A stretch of DNA of 9,524 bases from Pseudoxanthomonas suwonensis. GTDB lineage: Bacteria; Pseudomonadota; Gammaproteobacteria; Xanthomonadales; Xanthomonadaceae. The notes beneath the pieces are model-generated. The model had not been told where the DNA came from, did not search any database, and saw only the letters and a list, made by a program, of their open reading frames with translations. The stretch covers positions 1 through 9,524 of the forward strand of contig QFNC01000057.1 in NCBI GenBank assembly GCA_003240695.1, given 5' to 3'. A program made the translations under genes and the position numbers. Positions 1 through 4,149 of this stretch are shown piece by piece. How positions within the stretch are numbered: position 1 is the stretch's first letter; the number at the start of each line of letters is the position of its first letter.

Positions 1-82
1 GATGGACGAAGGCCTGCGCTTCGCGATCCGCGAAGGCGGCCGCACCGTCGGCGCCGGCGTGGTGGCGAAGATCCTGAAGTAA
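1..82 (+). CDS. tuf: Elongation factor Tu, C-terminal end (partial)
   Basis: Only the last 26 codons and the TAA stop (80-82) are present; the reading frame starts at base 2. The peptide ends in FAIREGGRTVGAGVVAKILK, which is the C-terminal strand of domain 3 of EF-Tu and almost identical to the E. coli end (which finishes VVAKVLG). EF-Tu is the GTPase that delivers aminoacyl-tRNA to the ribosomal A site. Position just before tRNA-Trp and secE is that of the tufB-type copy in many gammaproteobacteria; a second copy (tufA-type, after fusA) is expected elsewhere by family knowledge but cannot be seen here. The gene is followed by a hairpin series ending in an intrinsic terminator. Confidence 0.95.
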   Translation, partial: MDEGLRFAIREGGRTVGAGVVAKILK

Positions 83-90
83 GCGATATC

Positions 91-118
91 GCACGGGGCC
101 GGGCAACCGGCACCGTGC
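91..118 (+). other. GC-rich hairpin with GCAA tetraloop downstream of tuf
   Basis: GCACGG (91-96) pairs with CCGTGC (113-118), and GCCGG (98-102) pairs with CCGGC (107-111). One G/A mismatch separates the two helices, and a GCAA tetraloop (103-106) closes the hairpin. It begins nine bases after the tuf stop codon and is not followed by a T tract, so it is probably a 3'-end stabilising or processing structure rather than a terminator. The function is inferred from position only. Confidence 0.5.
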
Positions 119-126
119 AGGCTCCG

Positions 127-147
127 GGCGGCGTCGCTGACGCCGCC
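127..147 (+). other. Second hairpin downstream of tuf
   Basis: GGCGGCGTC (127-135) pairs perfectly with GACGCCGCC (139-147) around a three-base loop GCT. This gives a nine-base-pair, very GC-rich stem. No T tract follows. It is the middle of three hairpins between tuf and tRNA-Trp. Confidence 0.5.
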
Positions 148-162
148 GGATGCCGATACGAG

Positions 163-194
163 AGCAGGGCGGCGTAGGCCGCCGTTGCTTTTTT
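163..194 (+). terminator. Intrinsic terminator of the tuf transcript
   Basis: The stem has two parts. AGCA (163-166) pairs with TGCT (186-189), and GGCGGC (168-173) pairs with GCCGCC (178-183) across a GTAG loop; G167 and G184-T185 form a small internal loop. Six T residues (189-194) follow directly. This is a textbook Rho-independent terminator placed 80 bases after the tuf stop. The tRNA-Trp 5' end is only 24 bases beyond the last T, so either termination is partial and the tRNA is made by read-through, or a promoter overlaps the terminator. Confidence 0.8.
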
Positions 195-217
195 CGAAAA
201 TCCGGTTCCAGGTCAGT

Positions 218-293
<76 letters not shown>

Positions 294-365
294 CTTCGGA
301 ACCTTCCTCAAGCCGTCGGGTCTGTTGCGATCCATTCCCTCGGCGGTCACCTGTAGCGGTTGTTG

Positions 366-770
366 ATGAACACCAAGGCAGTCCAGAACAAATCCGCGCC
401 GTCGTCTGCCACCTCGGCTGCCGACATCGCCAAGTACGTGGTGGCCGTGCTGCTGCTGGCAGCGGGCGTGTTCGCGTATTACTGGTTCAACGGGCAATGG
501 CCATCCGCCGTTCGCGTCATGGCGGTGGTGGGCGGGCTGGCCGCGGCGCTGGTGCTGTTCATGACCACGGCCAAGGGCGCGCAAACGCGCGAATTCCTGG
601 CCGAATCGCGCTTCGAGCTGCGCAAGGTGGTCTGGCCCACGCGCCAGGAAGCCCTGCAGACCACCTGGGTGGTGATCGTGGCGGTGGTGGTGATCAGTCT
701 GCTGCTGGCCGGGTTCGACGTGGTCATCCAGTGGTTTGTGCAGTGGTTCCTGGGCCGCGCCGAGGCGTAA
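366..770 (+). CDS. secE: Preprotein translocase subunit SecE
   Basis: SecE is the small essential membrane subunit that clamps SecY in the SecYEG channel of the inner membrane. The 134-residue product has the three-helix layout of gammaproteobacterial SecE: hydrophobic segments near residues 22-41, 49-67 and 101-125. The conserved amphipathic stretch before the third helix (about 76-100) includes RKVVWPTRQEAL, matching RKVIWPTRQETL of E. coli. The start is uncertain. ATG366 is preceded in frame by two TTG codons (360 and 363), and the upstream sequence offers only a weak GCGG-type ribosome site. I chose ATG because it is the only strong start codon and gives a typical length. The gene lies 72 bases after tRNA-Trp and 15 bases before the likely nusG start, so it is probably translated from a tRNA-Trp-secE-nusG transcript. 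Identity is certain; the first few residues are not. Confidence 0.95.
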   Translation: MNTKAVQNKSAPSSATSAADIAKYVVAVLLLAAGVFAYYWFNGQWPSAVRVMAVVGGLAAALVLFMTTAKGAQTREFLAESRFELRKVVWPTRQEALQTTWVVIVAVVVISLLLAGFDVVIQWFVQWFLGRAEA

Positions 771-771
771 C

Positions 772-780
772 GAGAGAGAG
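772..780 (+). promoter_or_regulatory. Ribosome binding site that decides the nusG start
   Basis: A purine run GAGAGAGAG lies between secE and nusG. Its last base is five bases before TTG786 but fourteen bases before ATG795. Normal Shine-Dalgarno spacing therefore favours the TTG start. Confidence 0.5.
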
Positions 781-785
781 TTGAA

Positions 786-1367
786 TTGAACACGATGGAA
801 ACGCAGAACGCCAAGCGCTGGTACGTGGTCCACGCCTATTCCGGGTTCGAGAAGTCGGTGGCGCAGGCGTTGCGCGACCGCATCGCCCGCCTGGGCATGG
901 AGGAGCGCTTCGGCGAGGTGCTGGTGCCGACCGAGGAAGTGGTGGAGATGCGCGCCGGCCAGAAGCGCCGTTCCGAGCGCAAGTTCTTTCCCGGCTACGT
1001 GCTGGTGCAGATCGCCACCCACGACGAGAACGGCATTCCGCGCATCGACAGCGAAAGCTGGCACCTGATCAAGGAAACCCCGAAGGTGATGGGCTTCATC
1101 GGCGGCACCGCCGACCGTCCGCTGCCGATCCGCGACAGCGAGGCCGACGTGATCCTGCAGCGCGTGGCCGACGGCGTGGAAAAACCGCGGCCCAAGGTGC
1201 TGTTCGAGGCGGGCCAGATGGTGCGCGTGGTCGATGGCCCGTTCAACGACTTCAACGGCGTGGTCGAGGAAGTCAACTACGACAAGAACCGCCTGCGCGT
1301 GGCGGTCCTGATTTTCGGGCGTTCCACGCCGGTCGAACTCGAGTTCGACCAGGTGGAGAAGGCCTGA
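786..1367 (+). CDS. nusG: Transcription termination/antitermination factor NusG
   Basis: NusG binds the clamp helices of RNA polymerase beta', suppresses pausing, and couples the polymerase to Rho or to ribosomal protein S10. From TTG786 the product has 193 residues (190 from ATG795; E. coli 181). The NGN domain covers about residues 9-130, with the hallmark RWYVVHAYSGFE near the N terminus and RKFFPGYVLVQ at about 65-75. The KOW domain covers about 140-193, with GQMVRVVDGPFNDFNGVVEEVN, and IFGRSTPVELEF near the C terminus is the segment that contacts S10 and Rho in E. coli. I prefer the TTG start because the GAGAGAG ribosome site is five bases upstream, but ATG795 cannot be excluded. The insertion after the conserved EERFGEVLVPTEEVVE segment is the one usual for NusG of this group. 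The 3' end of the gene contains a perfect 20-bp palindrome (1331-1350). Confidence 0.96.
   Translation: MNTMETQNAKRWYVVHAYSGFEKSVAQALRDRIARLGMEERFGEVLVPTEEVVEMRAGQKRRSERKFFPGYVLVQIATHDENGIPRIDSESWHLIKETPKVMGFIGGTADRPLPIRDSEADVILQRVADGVEKPRPKVLFEAGQMVRVVDGPFNDFNGVVEEVNYDKNRLRVAVLIFGRSTPVELEFDQVEKA
1331..1350. repeat. Perfect 20-bp palindrome inside the 3' end of nusG
   Basis: GGTCGAACTC is followed directly by its exact reverse complement, with the centre between bases 1340 and 1341 and a CTCGAG core. It encodes the conserved residues PVELEFDQ of NusG. As RNA it can fold into an eight-base-pair hairpin with a TCGA loop. It ends 17 bases before the last base of the nusG stop codon, just ahead of the rplK leader hairpin. 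A regulatory role is speculative. Confidence 0.6.
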
Positions 1368-1373
1368 TCACAC

Positions 1374-1398
1374 CGGCTGCCGTTGTTCGCGGCAGCCG
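1374..1398 (+). other. Hairpin in the nusG-rplK leader
   Basis: CGGCTGCCG (1374-1382) pairs perfectly with CGGCAGCCG (1390-1398) around a seven-base loop TTGTTCG. It begins seven bases after the nusG stop. Only two T residues follow, so it is unlikely to be an efficient terminator. It could be a leaky terminator, an RNA-processing element, or part of the rplK leader fold. Confidence 0.55.
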
Positions 1399-1409
1399 TT
1401 CCAACCAAC

Positions 1410-1436
1410 CGAGGAGCCGCAAGGCGTTCGCACTCG
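1410..1436 (+). promoter_or_regulatory. Weak candidate L1-binding site in the rplKA leader
   Basis: CGAG (1410-1413) can pair with CTCG (1433-1436), and GCC (1416-1418) with GGC (1423-1425) closed by a GCAA tetraloop. Between the helices is an asymmetric internal loop: GA on the 5' side and seven bases on the 3' side. Known L1 operators in mRNA share this two-helix shape with GA on the 5' strand. The outer helix abuts the rplK Shine-Dalgarno, which would suit translational repression. The helices are only four and three base pairs, so this is a suggestion only. Confidence 0.25.
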
Positions 1437-1449
1437 AAGGAGTTCATAC

Positions 1450-1878
1450 GTGGCAAAGAAAGTCGTCGGTTACATCAAACTGCAGGTCAAGGCCGGTCAG
1501 GCCAACCCCTCGCCGCCGGTCGGTCCGGCACTGGGCCAGCGCGGCCTGAACATCATGGAATTCTGCAAGGCCTTCAACGCGGCAACCGCCAAGCTGGAGC
1601 CGGGCCTGCCGATCCCCACCGTGATCACCGCCTATTCCGACCGCACCTTCACTTTCATCACCAAGACCCCGCCGGCCACCATTCTGCTGAAGAAGGCCAC
1701 AGGCGTGCAGTCCGGTTCCAAGCGTCCCAACACCGAGAAGGTGGGCAAGGTCACGCGCGCACAGCTGGAAGAGATCGCCAAGGCGAAGGAACCCGATTTG
1801 ACCGCGGCCGATCTGGACGCGGCTGTACGCACCATCGCGGGCTCGGCCCGTTCGATGGGCCTGACGGTGGAGGGCTGA
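1450..1878 (+). CDS. rplK: 50S ribosomal protein L11
   Basis: L11 sits at the GTPase-associated centre of the 50S subunit, binding the 23S rRNA region targeted by thiostrepton, and is needed for stringent-response activation by RelA. The product has 142 residues, the same length as E. coli L11. The N-terminal domain (about 1-70) carries the proline-rich segment NPSPPVGPALGQRGLNIMEF. The C-terminal rRNA-binding domain (about 75-142) contains KRPNTEKVGKVT and ends with the L11 signature around ARSMGL. The start is GTG1450, preceded by a strong GAAGGAG ribosome site (1436-1442) with seven bases of spacing. The coding sequence ends five bases before the rplA ATG, so the two are translationally coupled. 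In E. coli the whole rplKA unit is repressed by L1 acting at the rplK leader; a possible site here is weak. Confidence 0.98.
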   Translation: MAKKVVGYIKLQVKAGQANPSPPVGPALGQRGLNIMEFCKAFNAATAKLEPGLPIPTVITAYSDRTFTFITKTPPATILLKKATGVQSGSKRPNTEKVGKVTRAQLEEIAKAKEPDLTAADLDAAVRTIAGSARSMGLTVEG

Positions 1879-1883
1879 AGATC

Positions 1884-2582
1884 ATGGCACAGACCAAACG
1901 ACAGAAAGCGATCGCCGCGGCCGTGCAGCCGGGCAAGGCCTACGCCATCGACGATGCCCTGAAGATCGTCAAGGACAACAGCAAGTCCAAGTTCGTCGAA
2001 GCCGTCGACGTGGCTGTGCGCCTGGGCGTGGACGCGAAAAAGTCCGACCAGCAGGTGCGCGGCTCCACCGTGCTGCCGGCCGGTACCGGCAAGACCGTGC
2101 GCGTGGCCGTGTTCGTGCCCGCCGGTGCCAAGGCCGATGAAGCATTGGCTGCCGGTGCCGACATCGTGGGCATGGACGATCTGGCCGAGAAGATGCAGGG
2201 CGGCGACCTGAACTATGACGTGGTCATCGCCACGCCGGACGCGATGCGCGTGGTCGGCAAGCTCGGCACCGTGCTGGGTCCGCGCGGCCTGATGCCGAAC
2301 CCGAAGGTGGGCACCGTGTCGCCGAACCCGGCCGAGGCGGTGAAGAACGCCAAGGGCGGTCAGGTGCGCTATCGCACCGACAAGGCCGGCATCATCCACT
2401 GCACCATCGGCAAGGCGGATTTCGAATCCGACAAGCTGAAGCAGAACCTGGAGGCGCTGCTGCTGGACCTGATCAAGGCCAAGCCGGCAACGTCGAAGGG
2501 CACCTACCTGCAGAAGGTGTCAGTGAGCTCCACCATGGGTCCAGGCGTGATCGTCGATCAAGCCTCGTTGACCCTGAAGTAA
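1884..2582 (+). CDS. rplA: 50S ribosomal protein L1
   Basis: L1 forms the mobile L1 stalk that moves deacylated tRNA out of the E site, and in E. coli it is also the translational repressor of the rplKA mRNA. The product has 232 residues, within the usual family size (about 229-234). Domain I is made of residues about 1-67 and 160-232, with domain II between. The L1 signature is clear in the middle: KLGTVLGPRGLMPNPKVGTV, followed by AVKNAKGGQVRYRTDKAGIIH. The start ATG1884 has a GGAGGG ribosome site (1869-1874) inside the end of rplK. Only five bases separate it from the rplK stop. A longer frame open upstream through rplK is not coding there. Confidence 0.98.
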   Translation: MAQTKRQKAIAAAVQPGKAYAIDDALKIVKDNSKSKFVEAVDVAVRLGVDAKKSDQQVRGSTVLPAGTGKTVRVAVFVPAGAKADEALAAGADIVGMDDLAEKMQGGDLNYDVVIATPDAMRVVGKLGTVLGPRGLMPNPKVGTVSPNPAEAVKNAKGGQVRYRTDKAGIIHCTIGKADFESDKLKQNLEALLLDLIKAKPATSKGTYLQKVSVSSTMGPGVIVDQASLTLK

Positions 2583-2585
2583 TGC

Positions 2586-2622
2586 TGCAAGCCCGGCTGT
2601 CCCGACGGGGCAGCTGGGTGCA
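2586..2622 (+). other. Hairpin just after rplA
   Basis: GCCCGGCTG (2591-2599) pairs with CAGCTGGGT (2611-2619) with two G-U pairs. An inner CCC/GGG helix (2601-2603 with 2608-2610) closes on a GACG loop, and TGC/GCA (2586-2588 with 2620-2622) can extend the base. The stem begins four bases after the rplA stop. Only a short GTTT lies seven bases downstream, so it is not a classic terminator. It may protect the upstream mRNA end or cause partial termination before the rplJ leader. Confidence 0.45.
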
Positions 2623-2632
2623 ACACCGTTTG

Positions 2633-2771
2633 GGGGCATCGTCGCTGCAGCCGCAGGGACGAAGCCGTCAAAGACCGCAGGCGCGGGCAACGACACCTCT
2701 GGCGACGGGCAGGACGCTCAACCGGCACGGACTTCGCCGCCAGGGGCATCGTCACCGCTTAAGCCGCAAGG
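2633..2771 (+). repeat. Imperfect direct repeat in the rplJ leader
   Basis: GGGGCATCGTC occurs exactly at 2633-2643 and again at 2743-2753. In both copies it is followed, after five and eight bases respectively, by AGCCGCA (2649-2655 and 2762-2768) and then GG. The copies are 110 bases apart. The first is the 5' arm of the first hairpin of the L10 leader. The second has no equivalent partner close by, but its TCGTC could compete for GACGA at 2658-2662. Confidence 0.5.
2639..2708 (+). promoter_or_regulatory. L10 leader: autoregulatory RNA for rplJL
   Basis: This matches the L10-binding leader of E. coli rplJ in sequence and shape. A first hairpin pairs TCGTC (2639-2643) with GACGA (2658-2662) and CTGC (2645-2648) with GCAG (2653-2656). 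Next comes CCGTC-AAAGA-CCGCAGG (2665-2681); as I recall, the E. coli element reads CCGUC-GAAGA-CCGCAGG. CCGTC pairs with GACGG (2704-2708), and CCGCAGG pairs with CCTCTGG (2696-2702) with one C/C mismatch and one G-U pair. The asymmetric purine-rich internal loop between these helices corresponds to the kink-turn bound by L10. In E. coli the L10-(L7/L12)4 complex binds here and represses rplJ and rplL translation. The element lies 256 bases before the rplJ start. Confidence 0.65.
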
Positions 2772-2964
2772 GCCTGCGCAGATGGTTGCCGACCCTCCAG
2801 AGTTCTGGAAACGGCCACCACACGCGATGCGCATCCGGTCCGCCGGGCGTGCATCCCGGCAACGACGGATCGCTGCCGCCGGTGCCATCCCGGTTCGGAA
2901 CCGGCAGGTGGTTGTAGAAACCGTCCCGACGCCATCCGGCCGACGGACATCACGAGGTAATGCA
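2709..2964 (+). other. Rest of the rplJ leader, no gene
   Basis: No coding signal is apparent; the frame open into rplJ from upstream lacks a credible start and ribosome site. Several short hairpins can be drawn: TCCAG/CTGGA (2796-2800 with 2805-2809), GCCGGG/CCCGGC (2842-2847 with 2855-2860), CCGGTT/AACCGG (2890-2895 with 2899-2904), and CCGTC/GACGG (2921-2925 with 2942-2946). The last lies just before the rplJ ribosome site and repeats the CCGTC...GACGG pair of the L10-binding helix. I see no clear promoter hexamers. Confidence 0.4.
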
Positions 2965-3489
2965 ATGGCCCTGAATCTCAACCAGAAGAAGGACGTCGTT
3001 GCCGAACTGGCCGAGGTCGCCGCCAAGGCGCATTCGCTGGTCGCCGCGGAATATGCGGGGCTGACGGTGGCGCAATTGACGGAGATGCGCAAGAAGGCGC
3101 GCCAGGACGGGGTGTTCCTGAAAGTAGCCAAGAACACCCTGGTCTCGCGCGCAGTAGAGGGGACCGATTACGACGTCGTCAAGGACGCGTTGACCGGTCC
3201 GCTGCTGTATGCCTTCTCCACCGACGACCCCGGTGCGGCCGGACGCCTGATGAAGGAGTTCGCCAAGACCAACGACAAGCTGAAGCCACGCCTGGTGGCC
3301 ATCGGCGGACAGCAGTATCCGGGCAGTCATGTCGAGGTGCTCGCCTCGCTGCCGACCCGCGATCAGGCCCTGTCGATGCTGCTCAGCGTCATGGTCCAGC
3401 CCGCCACCATGCTGGTGCGCCTGCTCTCCGAGCCGGCCGCACAGGTCGCCCGCGTCACCAACGCGGTCGGTCAGCAGAAGTCGGCGTAA
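2965..3489 (+). CDS. rplJ: 50S ribosomal protein L10
   Basis: L10 is the base of the ribosomal stalk: its N-terminal domain binds 23S rRNA with L11, and its C-terminal helix carries the L7/L12 dimers. The 174-residue product starts MALNLNQKKDVVAEL. It contains the conserved AEYAGLTVAQLTEMRKKAR and VAKNTLVSRAVEGT stretches of the rRNA-binding domain. It ends in an amphipathic helix (about 138-170) with LLSVMVQPATMLVRLLSEPA that would bind L7/L12. ATG2965 is chosen over the longer upstream frame because a CGAGG ribosome site (2953-2957) lies seven bases before it and the family N terminus begins there. An out-of-frame ATG at 2960 overlaps the start and would give only four codons before TGA, probably without effect. 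In E. coli the L10-L7/L12 complex represses this gene through its leader, and a matching RNA is present here. Confidence 0.97.
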   Translation: MALNLNQKKDVVAELAEVAAKAHSLVAAEYAGLTVAQLTEMRKKARQDGVFLKVAKNTLVSRAVEGTDYDVVKDALTGPLLYAFSTDDPGAAGRLMKEFAKTNDKLKPRLVAIGGQQYPGSHVEVLASLPTRDQALSMLLSVMVQPATMLVRLLSEPAAQVARVTNAVGQQKSA

Positions 3490-3509
3490 GCGCCCGTTCG
3501 GATCAACGA

Positions 3510-3526
3510 AGCCGGTTTTCCCGGCT
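3510..3526 (+). other. Small hairpin between rplJ and rplL
   Basis: AGCCGG (3510-3515) pairs perfectly with CCGGCT (3521-3526) around loop TTTTC. No T tract follows, so it is not a terminator. It lies 43 bases before the rplL start. L7/L12 is made in excess over L10 in bacteria, and such structures could influence translation or stability here, but nothing in the sequence proves that. Confidence 0.35.
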
Positions 3527-3569
3527 GCAATCAACCGTTTCCATTCCAGATAAACAGAGGTAACAACCC

Positions 3570-3944
3570 ATGTCACTTTCCAACGATCAGATCATCGAAG
3601 CGATCAGCAGCAAGACCCTCATCGAGGTGATGGAGCTGGTCAAGGCGATGGAAGAGAAGTTCGGCGTGTCCGCTGCCGCCCCGGTGGCCATGGCGGCCGG
3701 TCCGGCCGCTGCCGCTGCCGCCCCGGTCGAAGAGCAGACCGAATTCACCGTCAACCTGATGGCGGCCGGCGATAAGAAGGTCGAGGTCATCAAGGTCGTG
3801 CGCGCCATCACCGGCCTGGGCCTGAAGGAAGCCAAGGACCTGACCGAAGCCGGCGGCACGGTGAAGGAAGGCGCTTCGAAGGAAGATGCCGAGAAGATCA
3901 AGAAAGACCTCGAAGCCGCTGGCGCCAAGGTCGAAGTCAAGTAA
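3570..3944 (+). CDS. rplL: 50S ribosomal protein L7/L12
   Basis: L7/L12 is the multi-copy flexible stalk protein that recruits and activates the translational GTPases EF-Tu, EF-G, IF2 and RF3. The 124-residue product has the family layout. An N-terminal dimerisation and L10-binding domain (about 1-32) is followed by an Ala/Pro-rich hinge (about 34-53, with AAGPAAAAAAP). The globular factor-binding domain (about 54-124) contains KKVEVIKVVRAITGLGLKEA and ends KVEVK. One variation stands out: the E. coli loop KDLVESAPAALKEG reads KDLTEAGGTVKEG here, one residue shorter. I recall a similar form in Xanthomonas, so it looks lineage-typical. ATG3570 has an AGAGG ribosome site (3556-3560) nine bases upstream. 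The gene is in the rplJL unit and is followed by an attenuator-like hairpin. Confidence 0.98.
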   Translation: MSLSNDQIIEAISSKTLIEVMELVKAMEEKFGVSAAAPVAMAAGPAAAAAAPVEEQTEFTVNLMAAGDKKVEVIKVVRAITGLGLKEAKDLTEAGGTVKEGASKEDAEKIKKDLEAAGAKVEVK

Positions 3945-3980
3945 GCGTTGTCGCGTCGCCGGCAGTCGCGGCGGCGAACC

Positions 3981-4009
3981 AGGGCTGGGTGCGCAAGCAC
4001 CCGGCCTTT
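3981..4009 (+). terminator. Attenuator-like hairpin between rplL and rpoB
   Basis: GGCTGGGTGC (3983-3992) pairs with GCACCCGGCC (3997-4006), ten base pairs with one G-U, closed by a GCAA tetraloop. A-T and G-U pairs can extend the base. Three T residues (4007-4009) follow, then G. The stable stem with a short T run suits partial rather than full termination. E. coli has a partial terminator at the equivalent place that lowers rpoBC expression relative to rplJL. Here the assignment is inferred from position and structure. Confidence 0.55.
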
Positions 4010-4019
4010 GGTGCTTCAC

Positions 4020-4069
4020 CGGAACCGCTTCGTGACGGTCGCAGCCGCGGCCTGAGCGTAACGGTTCCG
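4020..4069 (+). other. Two-level stem-loop in the rplL-rpoB gap
   Basis: CGGAACCG (4020-4027) pairs perfectly with CGGTTCCG (4062-4069). Inside, GGTCGC (4037-4042) pairs with GCGGCC (4047-4052), with one G-U, closed by an AGCC loop. CGGTTCCG is repeated at 4166-4173, so the 5' arm has two possible partners. Confidence 0.4.
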
Positions 4070-4074
4070 TCAAC

Positions 4075-4147
4075 GAGTTGGCAGTCGCAAGTAGCGAGAG
4101 AAGGCGTGCTGGTGCCGGCAATACCAGCGACTTTCGACTGCCAGTTT
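4075..4147 (+). promoter_or_regulatory. Long imperfect stem, candidate RNase III site before rpoB
   Basis: TGGCAGTCG (4079-4087) pairs perfectly with CGACTGCCA (4135-4143). The base extends four more pairs, three of them G-U (4075-4078 with 4144-4147). After a C/T mismatch, AAGT (4089-4092) pairs with ACTT (4130-4133). An inner GCTGGT/ACCAGC hairpin (4108-4113 with 4123-4128) closes the top. The long, slightly irregular duplex resembles RNase III substrates, and E. coli has an RNase III cleavage site in the same rplL-rpoB interval. The assignment is positional and structural inference. Confidence 0.4.
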
Positions 4148-4149
4148 CC

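Noticed and set aside
185..213. TTGCTT at 185-190 as a -35 box for tRNA-Trp
   Set aside because: It lies in the terminator stem, and no -10-like hexamer is found at 16-18 bases of spacing (the sequence there is CCAGGT).
1383..1883. Upstream extension of the L1 frame through rplK
   Set aside because: The frame happens to stay open, but the sequence encodes L11 in another frame and the L1 family N terminus begins at 1884 with its own ribosome site.
2582..2917. Open frames inside the rplA-rplJ leader, including a 61-codon extension of rplJ from 2782
   Set aside because: The translations look like GC-rich non-coding sequence, have no ribosome sites, and overlap the RNA structures. L10 homology starts at 2965.
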